13,393 bases of DNA, taken from NCBI GenBank assembly GCA_934217675.1, contig CAKQCV010000062.1, forward strand, positions 1 to 13,393, read 5' to 3'. Shown one piece after another: positions 6,840-13,393 of the stretch (its first letter is position 1; every line of letters begins with the position of its first letter). The translations under genes were made by a program, and so were the position numbers. A model generated the notes under the pieces. It did no database searches. It had not been told where the DNA came from and worked only from the letters and a program-made list of their open reading frames with translations. The DNA is from an uncultured Prevotella sp. GTDB taxonomy: Bacteria; Bacteroidota; Bacteroidia; Bacteroidales; Bacteroidaceae.

Positions 6840-7811
6840 TTGATTGAAAAGCATATAATATTGGAAGATATAGACCCTGTTGTGTTTTACGGGGCAAACA
6901 ACGTGCATCTGCAGATGCTAAAGTCATTATATCCCAAACTCAGGATTTTGGCACGCGACAATGTTATCAGAGTGCTCGGTGATGAAGAGCAAATGTGTGC
7001 CTTTGAAGAAGCAGCAGAAAGGTTGCGTCGACACATTCTGAAATTTAATGCAATAGCAGAGAAGGATATCATTGACATTGTGAAGGGCAAACAGACAAGC
7101 GAGGAAACAGCGAAGGACGTTGTGGTATACAATATATCTGGGAAACCTATAAAAAGCCGCAGCGAAAACCAGCAGCAGCTTGTTGATGCCTATGAAAAAG
7201 ACGATATGGTTTTTGCCGTCGGGCCTGCGGGAACAGGAAAAACATATCTAAGCATTGCACTTGCCGTAAGAGCTCTGAAAGAAAAGGAGGTGAAAAAGAT
7301 TATTTTAAGTCGTCCTGCCGTGGAAGCCGGAGAAAAGCTCGGTTTCTTACCAGGCGACATGAAAGACAAGATAGATCCGTACTTGCAACCGCTCTATGAC
7401 GCTCTTGAAGATATGATTCCTGCAGTGAAACTACAGGAAATGATGGAAAAACATATTATCCAAATTGCTCCGCTCGCCTTCATGCGAGGACGCACTCTGA
7501 GTGATGCTGTTGTTATTCTTGATGAAGCGCAGAACACCACATCTGCCCAGCTCCGAATGTTTCTCACTAGAATGGGATGGAACACAAAAATGATTGTTAC
7601 AGGCGATATGACCCAGGTGGATTTACCACGCGGCACGCAAAGCGGATTAAGGGAAGCATTGAGAATACTCAACGGTATTGACGGAATCTCTATCATCAAC
7701 TTGAAAGAAAACGATATCGTAAGGCACAAACTCGTTACAAAAATTGTCAATGCATACGAGAAAGCAGATAAAGAAAAAGTGAATATATACGACAAGAATC
7801 CCCAACATTAA
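6840..7811 (+). CDS. phoH: PhoH family P-loop ATPase
   Basis: The 323-residue product has the PhoH core: Walker A GPAGTGKT at 128-135 and Walker B VVILDEAQN with D228/E229. The N-terminal ~110 residues (DIDPVVFYGANNVHLQMLKS) match the N-terminal domain usual in bacterial PhoH/YbeZ proteins. These are cytoplasmic ATPases tied to RNA metabolism and, through YbeZ-YbeY association, to rRNA processing; the precise role in Bacteroidetes is not settled. The start is TTG at 6840: the frame has a stop at 6822-6824 and no ATG between, and the residues right after the TTG (IEKHIILEDIDPVV) already fit the family N-terminus. AAAGG at 6833-6837 sits very close to that TTG, so initiation may be weak. It is probably transcribed from the promoter at 6796. 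Confidence 0.93.
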   Translation: MIEKHIILEDIDPVVFYGANNVHLQMLKSLYPKLRILARDNVIRVLGDEEQMCAFEEAAERLRRHILKFNAIAEKDIIDIVKGKQTSEETAKDVVVYNISGKPIKSRSENQQQLVDAYEKDDMVFAVGPAGTGKTYLSIALAVRALKEKEVKKIILSRPAVEAGEKLGFLPGDMKDKIDPYLQPLYDALEDMIPAVKLQEMMEKHIIQIAPLAFMRGRTLSDAVVILDEAQNTTSAQLRMFLTRMGWNTKMIVTGDMTQVDLPRGTQSGLREALRILNGIDGISIINLKENDIVRHKLVTKIVNAYEKADKEKVNIYDKNPQH

Positions 7812-7840
7812 ATATACAGAAGAAAATAACACACATTTTT

Positions 7841-7872
7841 TTTGCGTGTTAAACATAAAATAAGTACATTTG
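7841..7872 (+). promoter_or_regulatory. Promoter of purC
   Basis: TTTG at 7841-7844 is followed after 20 nt by TACATTTG at 7865-7872, a complete Bacteroidetes-type promoter. Transcription would start near 7878, giving a leader of about 90 nt before purC. I see no recognisable purine riboswitch in that leader. Confidence 0.65.
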
Positions 7873-7969
7873 CAAGCAATTATTACTACAGGGACTCTAA
7901 GTCTGGCAATAAAAAAGAATAAGATAATATAAAGTTAATATATCTGACTTTTTAAATATTTATAAGGTA

Positions 7970-8923
7970 ATGAAAGCATTAACAAGCACTGATTTCCATT
8001 TTGAGGGACAGAAAAGCGTGTACCACGGAAAGGTACGCGACGTTTACAACATCAATGATGACATAATCGTAATGGTTGCCACCGACAGAATTTCGGCTTT
8101 CGATGTGGTACTACCTAAGGGAATTCCTTTTAAAGGACAGGTTCTGAACCAGATTGCAGCAAAATTTCTGGACCACACGACTGACATCTGCCCAAACTGG
8201 AAACTTGCTACTCCAGACCCAATGGTAACAGTTGGACTGAAATGCGAGGGATTCCGCGTGGAAATGATTATACGCTCAATACTGACAGGTTCGGCTTGGA
8301 GAGAATACCAAAAAGGATGCCGTGAACTGTGTGGTGTAAAGTTGCCTGACGGCATGAAAGAGAATCAACGGTTCCCAGAACCAATAATCACTCCTACTAC
8401 AAAAGCTGACGAGGGACACGACATGAATATCTCTAAAGAAGAGATTATCAAACAGGGCATTGTCAGCAAAGAAGACTATGAAGTAATGGAGGATTACACA
8501 CGCAAGATATTTGCTCGCGGACAAGAAATTGCAGCAAAGCAAGGACTCATCCTTGTTGATACAAAGTATGAGTTCGGAAAACGCGATGGAAAGGTTTACC
8601 TAATAGATGAAATTCATACTCCAGACTCAAGCAGATACTTCTACGCTGATGGATATGAGGAGAAATTTGAAAAAGGAGAACCACAAAGACAGCTCTCTAA
8701 AGAATTTGTACGCCAATGGCTGATTGAACACAATTTCATGAACGAGCCAGGACAGGTAATGCCGGAAATTACCGACGAATATGCTGAAAGCGTAAGCGAC
8801 AGATACATTGAACTGTATGAGCACATCACTGGAGCAAAATTTAACAAGGTTGCTGAGGATGGAGACATTGCCGAGAGAATTGAGAACAATGTAAAGAAAT
8901 GGCTCGCAGAATATAAAAAATAA
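7970..8923 (+). CDS. purC: SAICAR synthetase (phosphoribosylaminoimidazole-succinocarboxamide synthase)
   Basis: PurC joins CAIR and aspartate using ATP to form SAICAR in de novo purine synthesis. The 317-residue protein shows the family signatures: [12 protein letters not shown] near the N-terminus (ATP-binding hairpin), [20 protein letters not shown], the [15 protein letters not shown] segment, and [11 protein letters not shown] toward the C-terminus. It is longer than the ~237-residue E. coli enzyme and resembles the ~300-residue type found in yeast Ade1 and many Bacteroidetes. The ATG at 7970 has AAGG only a few bases upstream. It has its own promoter and a ~90-nt leader, and it is 98 nt ahead of ubiE with no clear promoter between, so partial cotranscription is likely. 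Confidence 0.96.
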   Translation: MKALTSTDFHFEGQKSVYHGKVRDVYNINDDIIVMVATDRISAFDVVLPKGIPFKGQVLNQIAAKFLDHTTDICPNWKLATPDPMVTVGLKCEGFRVEMIIRSILTGSAWREYQKGCRELCGVKLPDGMKENQRFPEPIITPTTKADEGHDMNISKEEIIKQGIVSKEDYEVMEDYTRKIFARGQEIAAKQGLILVDTKYEFGKRDGKVYLIDEIHTPDSSRYFYADGYEEKFEKGEPQRQLSKEFVRQWLIEHNFMNEPGQVMPEITDEYAESVSDRYIELYEHITGAKFNKVAEDGDIAERIENNVKKWLAEYKK

Positions 8924-9021
8924 ATTTTTAATTTCATACTCTTGGGGATTTGGCGGGATGTCACATTGAATGGTGAAAATGAAATATACCGTCATATCCC
9001 TTTTATGCTTTTTGAAAGATA

Positions 9022-9756
9022 ATGTACGAGCAAGAAAAGATAAAGCCATACAACAGAACAGAGGAAAAGGGGGTACAGGTTGAACACATGTTTGATGCCG
9101 TGGCTCATTCTTATGATACTCTGAACCACAGATTGTCGCTTTGGATAGACAAGTACTGGAGGAATTTCCTTGTAAACAAATTAAAAGGAAGAGGAATAAA
9201 AAATATCCTTGACGTAGCAACAGGAACTGGAGACCTTGCAATACTTGAAGCTAAAAAACTGAAGCCACAACAAGTGGTGGGGGCTGATATTTCTGAGGGA
9301 ATGATGAATATCGGAAAGCAGAAAGTTGAAAAAGAGAAATTGCAAGACATTATCTCGTTCAAAAAAGAAGACTGCATGAAATTGTCGTTCAGCAACGACT
9401 CTTTTGATGCTGTAACAGCTGCTTTCGGAATAAGAAACTTCCAAGATCTTGAGGCAGGACTGAAAGAGATGCAAAGAGTGCTAAAAGTTGGTGGCACACT
9501 ATGCGTGATTGAGCTTACAAGACCTATGCGGTTTCCTGTAAAACAACTGTTCACTATCTACTCGCACACAATACTGCCAATCTACGGCAGATTTATTTCA
9601 AAAGACAAAAGTGCATATAAATATCTGATAAATACCATCGAAGCTTTTCCACAAGGAGAAGAAATGGTACAGATACTTAAAAGGACAGGATTCAGAAGTG
9701 CAGAATTCCATAGGCTAACGTTTGGAATATGCACTTGCTATATTGCTAACAAATAA
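9022..9756 (+). CDS. ubiE: Demethylmenaquinone methyltransferase (UbiE/MenG)
   Basis: This class I SAM-dependent methyltransferase adds the C-methyl group to demethylmenaquinone, the last step of menaquinone synthesis. The 244-residue product has the UbiE signatures in order: YDTLNHRLSLWIDKYWR near the N-terminus, the SAM-binding DVATGTGDLAI (D64-D71), GADISEGMM, AFGIRNFQD from 134, DKSAYKYLINTIEAFPQG, and LTFGICTCYIANK at the C-terminus. Bacteroidales make menaquinone rather than ubiquinone, so menG is the apt function. Its product is the expected quinol donor to the CydAB oxidase encoded at 2601-5335. The ATG at 9022 comes 98 nt after purC; the stop is 13 nt before aroE, so ubiE and aroE are very likely on one transcript. 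Confidence 0.95.
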   Translation: MYEQEKIKPYNRTEEKGVQVEHMFDAVAHSYDTLNHRLSLWIDKYWRNFLVNKLKGRGIKNILDVATGTGDLAILEAKKLKPQQVVGADISEGMMNIGKQKVEKEKLQDIISFKKEDCMKLSFSNDSFDAVTAAFGIRNFQDLEAGLKEMQRVLKVGGTLCVIELTRPMRFPVKQLFTIYSHTILPIYGRFISKDKSAYKYLINTIEAFPQGEEMVQILKRTGFRSAEFHRLTFGICTCYIANK

Positions 9757-9769
9757 TTTATCAACTCAC

Positions 9770-10522
9770 ATGGATAAATACGGACTTATAGGCTATCCGT
9801 TGATACACTCTTTCTCGAAAAGCTTTTTCAACGAGAAATTCATCAACGAGGGCATCGACGCTGAGTATATTAACTTTGAGATTAAAGACATTGACGGATT
9901 GCCGGAGGTGCTTGCCACCAACCCAGAACTGCGTGGTCTGAATGTTACTATACCATATAAAGAAAAGGTATTGAGTTTTCTCGACTATATCAGCGTGGAG
10001 GCAAGGGCTATAGGTGCCGTAAACGTAATTAGAGTGGAGCATAAAGGTGACAACACGATACTAAAGGGGTATAACAGCGATGTGATTGGATTTACAAAAA
10101 GTATTGAACCGCTACTTGAGAAATTCCACAAAAAAGCTCTCATCCTTGGAACGGGAGGTGCATCGAAGGCTGTAAATTACGGACTTAAATCTCTTGGTAT
10201 TGAAACGGTACTTGTAAGCAGATATGAGAGACCTGGAACAATACAGTATAAAAATATTACTCCAGATATCGTAAAGGAATACAACGTTATTGTAAATTGC
10301 ACACCATGCGGAATGTATCCTAACGATGACGAATGCCCCCAATTACCTTACGAGGCGTTAAACAGCCACAATATTCTGTATGACTTGATATATAACCCTG
10401 ACCAGACTCTGTTCTTGAAGAAAGGAGCACAGCAGGGGGCGATAACTAAAAACGGATTGGAAATGCTACTGCTACAGGCTTTCGCAAGTTGGGACTTTTG
10501 GCATGGAGCAGAGAAGCCATAA
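9770..10522 (+). CDS. aroE: Shikimate dehydrogenase
   Basis: AroE reduces 3-dehydroshikimate to shikimate with NADPH on the way to chorismate, the precursor of aromatic amino acids and of the menaquinone ring. The 250-residue product has the substrate-binding GYPLIHSFSK near the N-terminus, NVTIPYK with catalytic K64, NSDVIGF (more often NTD) carrying the conserved Asp, the nucleotide-binding GTGGAS at 127-132, NCTPCGMYPN (often NTTPLGM), and NGLEMLLLQA at the C-terminus. The frame stays open upstream into ubiE, but the ATG at 9770 begins exactly at the conserved MDKYGLIG N-terminus, so it is the start. It follows ubiE by 13 nt. The small motif substitutions are within the range of Bacteroidetes AroE proteins as I know them. 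Confidence 0.95.
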   Translation: MDKYGLIGYPLIHSFSKSFFNEKFINEGIDAEYINFEIKDIDGLPEVLATNPELRGLNVTIPYKEKVLSFLDYISVEARAIGAVNVIRVEHKGDNTILKGYNSDVIGFTKSIEPLLEKFHKKALILGTGGASKAVNYGLKSLGIETVLVSRYERPGTIQYKNITPDIVKEYNVIVNCTPCGMYPNDDECPQLPYEALNSHNILYDLIYNPDQTLFLKKGAQQGAITKNGLEMLLLQAFASWDFWHGAEKP

Positions 10523-10597
10523 CAATAAAGAATATAATAAACAATAAAGCAGAACTTGCTTATAACAAGATATATAAACTCTACAATTAAACAAAAA

Positions 10598-11767
10598 ATG
10601 GATAATTCTAACAGATATATGATGCGTGGAGTGAGCGCAGCAAAAGAAGACGTTCACAATGCTATCAAAAATATAGACAAGGGTATCTTCCCACAGGCTT
10701 TCTGCAAAATAATTCCTGATGTTTTGGGAGGTGATCCAGAATATTGCAACATCATGCATGCTGACGGAGCTGGAACAAAATCATCTCTTGCATACATGTA
10801 TTGGAAGGAAACTGGAGACCTTTCAGTTTGGAAGGGTATTGCCCAAGATGCCATCGTTATGAATACCGATGACTTGCTCTGCGTTGGAGCAGTTGACAAT
10901 ATTCTCGTTTCGAGCACAATTGGCAGAAATAAAATGCTTGTGCCTGGAGAGGTTATTTCTGCAATCATCAACGGTACAGATGAGTTATTGGCACAAATGA
11001 GAGAGATGGGCATTGGTATTTGGCCTACTGGCGGTGAGACAGCGGATGTTGGCGACCTCGTGCGCACAATTATCGTTGACTCTACCGTGACTTGCCGAAT
11101 GAAAAGAAGCGATGTTATAAACAACGCCAATATCAAACCTGGAGATGTTATCGTTGGATTGGCATCATTCGGACAAGCAACGTATGAAACAGAATATAAC
11201 GGAGGTATGGGAAGTAACGGACTGACAAGTGCACGCCATGATGTATTTGCCAAGTATCTTGCAGAGAAATATCCTGAGAGCTACGACCATGCAGTACCAG
11301 AAGAGCTTGTATATAGCGGAAAGAAAAAACTTTCAGATGAAGTGGACGGCAGCCCAATAAATGCAGGAAAGCTCGTGCTCTCACCTACTAGAACATACGC
11401 TCCGGTAATAAAAAAACTGCTTGATGAATTAAGACCGGAAATTCATGGAATGGTACATTGTACTGGAGGTGCCCAAACTAAAGTGCTACACTTTGTGAAT
11501 GAAAATTGTCGGGTTGTAAAAGATAACATGTTCCAAGTACCACCATTGTTTAAGACCATACAAGAACAGAGCGGTACAGATTGGAAAGAAATGTATAAAG
11601 TGTTCAACATGGGACACAGAATGGAGATTTATGTACGTCCAGAAGTGGCAGAAAAGGTTATCAACATTAGCAAGAGCTTCAACATTGACGCACAAATCGT
11701 AGGTCGAATTGAAGAAGGAAAACGAAGTTTGACAATACAATCGGAATACGGTACTTTTGAATATTAA
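10598..11767 (+). CDS. purM: Phosphoribosylformylglycinamidine cyclo-ligase (AIR synthetase), Bacteroidetes type
   Basis: PurM closes FGAM to AIR with ATP, the fifth step of purine synthesis. The 389-residue protein has the DGAGTK nucleotide loop (D56-K61), a TGGETADVGDLVRTIIVD segment, GDVIVGLASFGQATYE, GGMGSNGLTSARHDVF, and VFNMGHRME near the C-terminus. This is the divergent form common in Bacteroidetes: longer than the ~345-residue E. coli enzyme and with HADGAGTK where E. coli has TDGVGTK. The frame is open upstream to 10556, but MDNSNRYMMRGVSAAKED from 10598 matches the family N-terminus and the ATG follows an A-rich leader. The gap to aroE is 75 nt and I see no clear promoter in it. 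Confidence 0.95.
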   Translation: MDNSNRYMMRGVSAAKEDVHNAIKNIDKGIFPQAFCKIIPDVLGGDPEYCNIMHADGAGTKSSLAYMYWKETGDLSVWKGIAQDAIVMNTDDLLCVGAVDNILVSSTIGRNKMLVPGEVISAIINGTDELLAQMREMGIGIWPTGGETADVGDLVRTIIVDSTVTCRMKRSDVINNANIKPGDVIVGLASFGQATYETEYNGGMGSNGLTSARHDVFAKYLAEKYPESYDHAVPEELVYSGKKKLSDEVDGSPINAGKLVLSPTRTYAPVIKKLLDELRPEIHGMVHCTGGAQTKVLHFVNENCRVVKDNMFQVPPLFKTIQEQSGTDWKEMYKVFNMGHRMEIYVRPEVAEKVINISKSFNIDAQIVGRIEEGKRSLTIQSEYGTFEY

Positions 11768-11811
11768 AATCAAGATGTCCGCACATTTTTTAACAGGAAA
11801 TAATAAATAAC

Positions 11812-12924
11812 ATGCCAGATAATAACAGTATATTGGAAAAACTCAACGGATTGGAGAGCAGATACGAAGAAGTTTCAACCCTAATTACCGATCCAGATGT
11901 TATTGCCGACCAACAACGTTATGTGAAACTAACAAAAGAGTACAAGGACCTTGGCGATATAATGGATGCAAGGAAACGGTATATAAATTGCTTGAACTCC
12001 ATAAAAGAAGCAAAGGATATTCTTGCCAACGAAAGTGATCCGGATTTAAAAGAGATGGCACGCGAGGAATTGCAGACAAATGAAGAGATGCAACCAAAAA
12101 TTGAAGAGGAAATAAAAATTGCTCTTGTGCCTAAAGATCCTGAGGACGGCAAGAATGTGCAGATGGAAATCAGAGCTGGAGCGGGTGGCGACGAGGCTGC
12201 ACTCTTTGCAGGAGACTTGTTTGCCATGTATAAAAGGTTCTGTGAGTCTAAAGGCTGGAACCTTTCGGTAACAAGTGTTAGCGAGGGAGCTGTAGGCGGA
12301 TACAAGGAAATTGACTTTGCTGTGAGTGGAGACAATGTATACGGCACTCTGAAATATGAGTCAGGGGTGCATCGCGTACAACGTGTACCTGCCACAGAGA
12401 CACAAGGAAGAATGCATACATCTGCAGCCACAGTGGCTGTATTGCCGGAGGCTGACAAATTTGAGGTAAACATCAACGAGGGCGACATAAAATGGGATAC
12501 ATTCAGAAGTAGCGGAGCTGGTGGTCAGAATGTGAACAAAGTAGAATCTGGAGTAAGACTGCGCTACCCTTGGAAAAACCCAAATACAGGAGAGGTGGAG
12601 GAAATCCTCATTGAATGTACTGAGACGAGAGACCAGCCAAAGAACAAAGAGCGTGCATTGTCAAGATTGCGAACTTTCATCTACGACCGCGAGCATCAAA
12701 AGTATATTGACGACATTGCAAGCCGAAGAAAGACACTTGTGTCAACTGGCGACCGCTCAGCAAAAATACGTACATACAATTTTCCACAGGGACGAGTAAC
12801 AGACCATCGCATAGGTTACACTACACACGACTTGCAAGGATTCCTCGGAGGAAACATCCAGGACATGATCGACGCTCTGACCGTTGCGGAGAATGCTGAG
12901 AGAATGAAAGAAAACGAACTGTAA
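11812..12924 (+). CDS. prfA: Peptide chain release factor 1
   Basis: RF1 reads UAA and UAG in the ribosomal A site and triggers peptide release. The 370-residue protein has an N-terminal coiled-coil-rich domain, the stop-codon-reading PAT tripeptide at 193-195 within RVPATETQGRMHTSA, and the catalytic GGQ at 237-239 within SGAGGQNVNKVES. PAT rather than SPF marks it as RF1, not RF2, and there is no in-frame early stop of the RF2 frameshift type. The GGQ glutamine is the usual site of methylation by PrmC, which is not in this window. It follows purM by 44 nt and is followed 82 nt later by pyrF, suggesting a purM-prfA-pyrF transcript. Confidence 0.97.
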   Translation: MPDNNSILEKLNGLESRYEEVSTLITDPDVIADQQRYVKLTKEYKDLGDIMDARKRYINCLNSIKEAKDILANESDPDLKEMAREELQTNEEMQPKIEEEIKIALVPKDPEDGKNVQMEIRAGAGGDEAALFAGDLFAMYKRFCESKGWNLSVTSVSEGAVGGYKEIDFAVSGDNVYGTLKYESGVHRVQRVPATETQGRMHTSAATVAVLPEADKFEVNINEGDIKWDTFRSSGAGGQNVNKVESGVRLRYPWKNPNTGEVEEILIECTETRDQPKNKERALSRLRTFIYDREHQKYIDDIASRRKTLVSTGDRSAKIRTYNFPQGRVTDHRIGYTTHDLQGFLGGNIQDMIDALTVAENAERMKENEL

Positions 12925-13006
12925 CAAGAAATAGCAGACAGCTTCTGCCCTACTCTATTTGCAGAAAAATATAAACGAATAACATATATATTCAGGATTA
13001 ACAATA

Positions 13007-13393
13007 ATGAATAGACAAGAACTCGTAAAACAGATTTTCAACAAGGGATCATTTCTATGCGTTGGACTTGACACTGATATCAAAAAAGTGCCAAAACACC
13101 TACTGGCAGACAATGACCCGGTGTTCAGCTTCAACAAAGCTATCATTGATGCTACAGCCAAATACTGTGTGGCATATAAGCCCAATCTGGCTTTTTATGA
13201 GAGCATGGGAGTAAAGGGACTTATCGCATTTGAACGCACAATCAATTATCTAAAAGGAGTGTGCCCTAACCATTTCATTATCGCAGATGCTAAACGTGGC
13301 GATATTGGAAATACTTCGACAATGTATGCAAGAACATTCTTTGAAGAGTATAATATCGATTCGCTGACTGTTGCTCCTTACATGGGAGAAGAC
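13007..13393 (+). CDS. pyrF: Orotidine 5'-phosphate decarboxylase, 3' end outside window
   Basis: PyrF decarboxylates OMP to UMP, the last step of de novo pyrimidine synthesis. The first 129 residues are present and open to the window edge. FLCVGLDTD carries D22, AYKPN carries K58, and [11 protein letters not shown] gives D94, K96 and D99; K58 with D94-x-K96-x-x-D99 is the OMP decarboxylase catalytic array. The [10 protein letters not shown] and [10 protein letters not shown] wording suits the longer (~270-residue) type II enzyme rather than the E. coli type, so roughly half the gene is missing here. The ATG at 13007 opens directly on the conserved N-terminus after an AT-rich 82-nt gap from prfA. 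Confidence 0.95.
   Translation, partial: MNRQELVKQIFNKGSFLCVGLDTDIKKVPKHLLADNDPVFSFNKAIIDATAKYCVAYKPNLAFYESMGVKGLIAFERTINYLKGVCPNHFIIADAKRGDIGNTSTMYARTFFEEYNIDSLTVAPYMGED

Noticed and set aside
8931..8985. Inverted repeat ATTTCAT / ATGAAAT between purC and ubiE
   Set aside because: Seven AT-rich pairs with a 41-nt loop and no U-tract; not a credible terminator or riboswitch. No promoter box was found in this gap either.
8627..9241. 204-codon minus-strand ORF across the purC-ubiE junction
   Set aside because: It is antisense to two well-identified genes, shows no recognisable domain, and has runs of F, S and L typical of shadow frames in A-rich coding DNA.
9722..9769. Longer aroE start overlapping ubiE
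   Set aside because: The added 16 residues are an off-frame reading of the ubiE end; the conserved AroE N-terminus begins at the ATG at 9770.
12934..12966. Alternative small hairpins GCAGA/TCTGC and TTCTGC/GCAGAA between prfA and pyrF
   Set aside because: The stems are mutually exclusive but only 5-6 bp, without a leader peptide or U-tract, so an attenuator is not supported.

Overview
The window reads as chromosomal DNA from a Bacteroidales bacterium, most likely Prevotellaceae. Evidence: Bacteroidetes-type -7 promoter boxes (TAnnTTTG) lie before several genes, most starts sit in A-rich leaders with weak or no Shine-Dalgarno, and several families have Bacteroidetes-typical forms (DUF4492 before cydA, DUF5715, the divergent ~389-aa PurM, the ~317-aa PurC). 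The genus is inference; no rRNA or marker comparison was possible.

Layout. (1) 1-1116, minus strand: the N-terminal 372 residues of an AAA-ATPase-like protein of the kind usually fused to a PD-(D/E)XK nuclease domain, cut by the window edge. (2) 1416-2165: a ZIP-family metal transporter, divergent from gene 1 across a 299-bp gap holding promoter-like boxes for both. (3) 2332-5838: an apparent respiratory and oxygen-defence operon, DUF4492 - cydA - cydB - bcp, with a good promoter at 2256-2286 and a 20-bp perfect-stem terminator at 5879-5925. (4) 5939-6742, minus: a DUF5715 protein with zinc-peptidase-like motif spacing, convergent with bcp and divergent from phoH. (5) 6840-7811: phoH with a TTG start. 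(6) 7970-13393: a housekeeping run on the plus strand, purC - ubiE(menG) - aroE - purM - prfA - pyrF (pyrF cut by the window edge).

How they fit together. CydAB is a quinol:O2 oxidoreductase. Bacteroidales use menaquinone, and UbiE/MenG makes its final methylation while AroE feeds the shikimate/chorismate route that supplies the menaquinone ring. Bcp removes peroxides and follows cydB by 38 nt, so oxygen reduction and peroxide removal appear to share a transcript. PurC and PurM are purine steps, PyrF is the last step of UMP synthesis, and PrfA terminates translation at UAA/UAG.

Sampled lines suggest higher GC in the first ~2.2 kb (about 50-57%) than in the purC-pyrF block (about 37-42%). I see no tRNA, rRNA, CRISPR array, insertion sequence or prophage. 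I did not find a convincing new multi-gene system. The best leads are the small DUF4492 membrane protein as a possible oxidase partner, the DUF5715 protein with a partial metallopeptidase signature, and the ZIP transporter with a lysine at a usual metal-ligand position.
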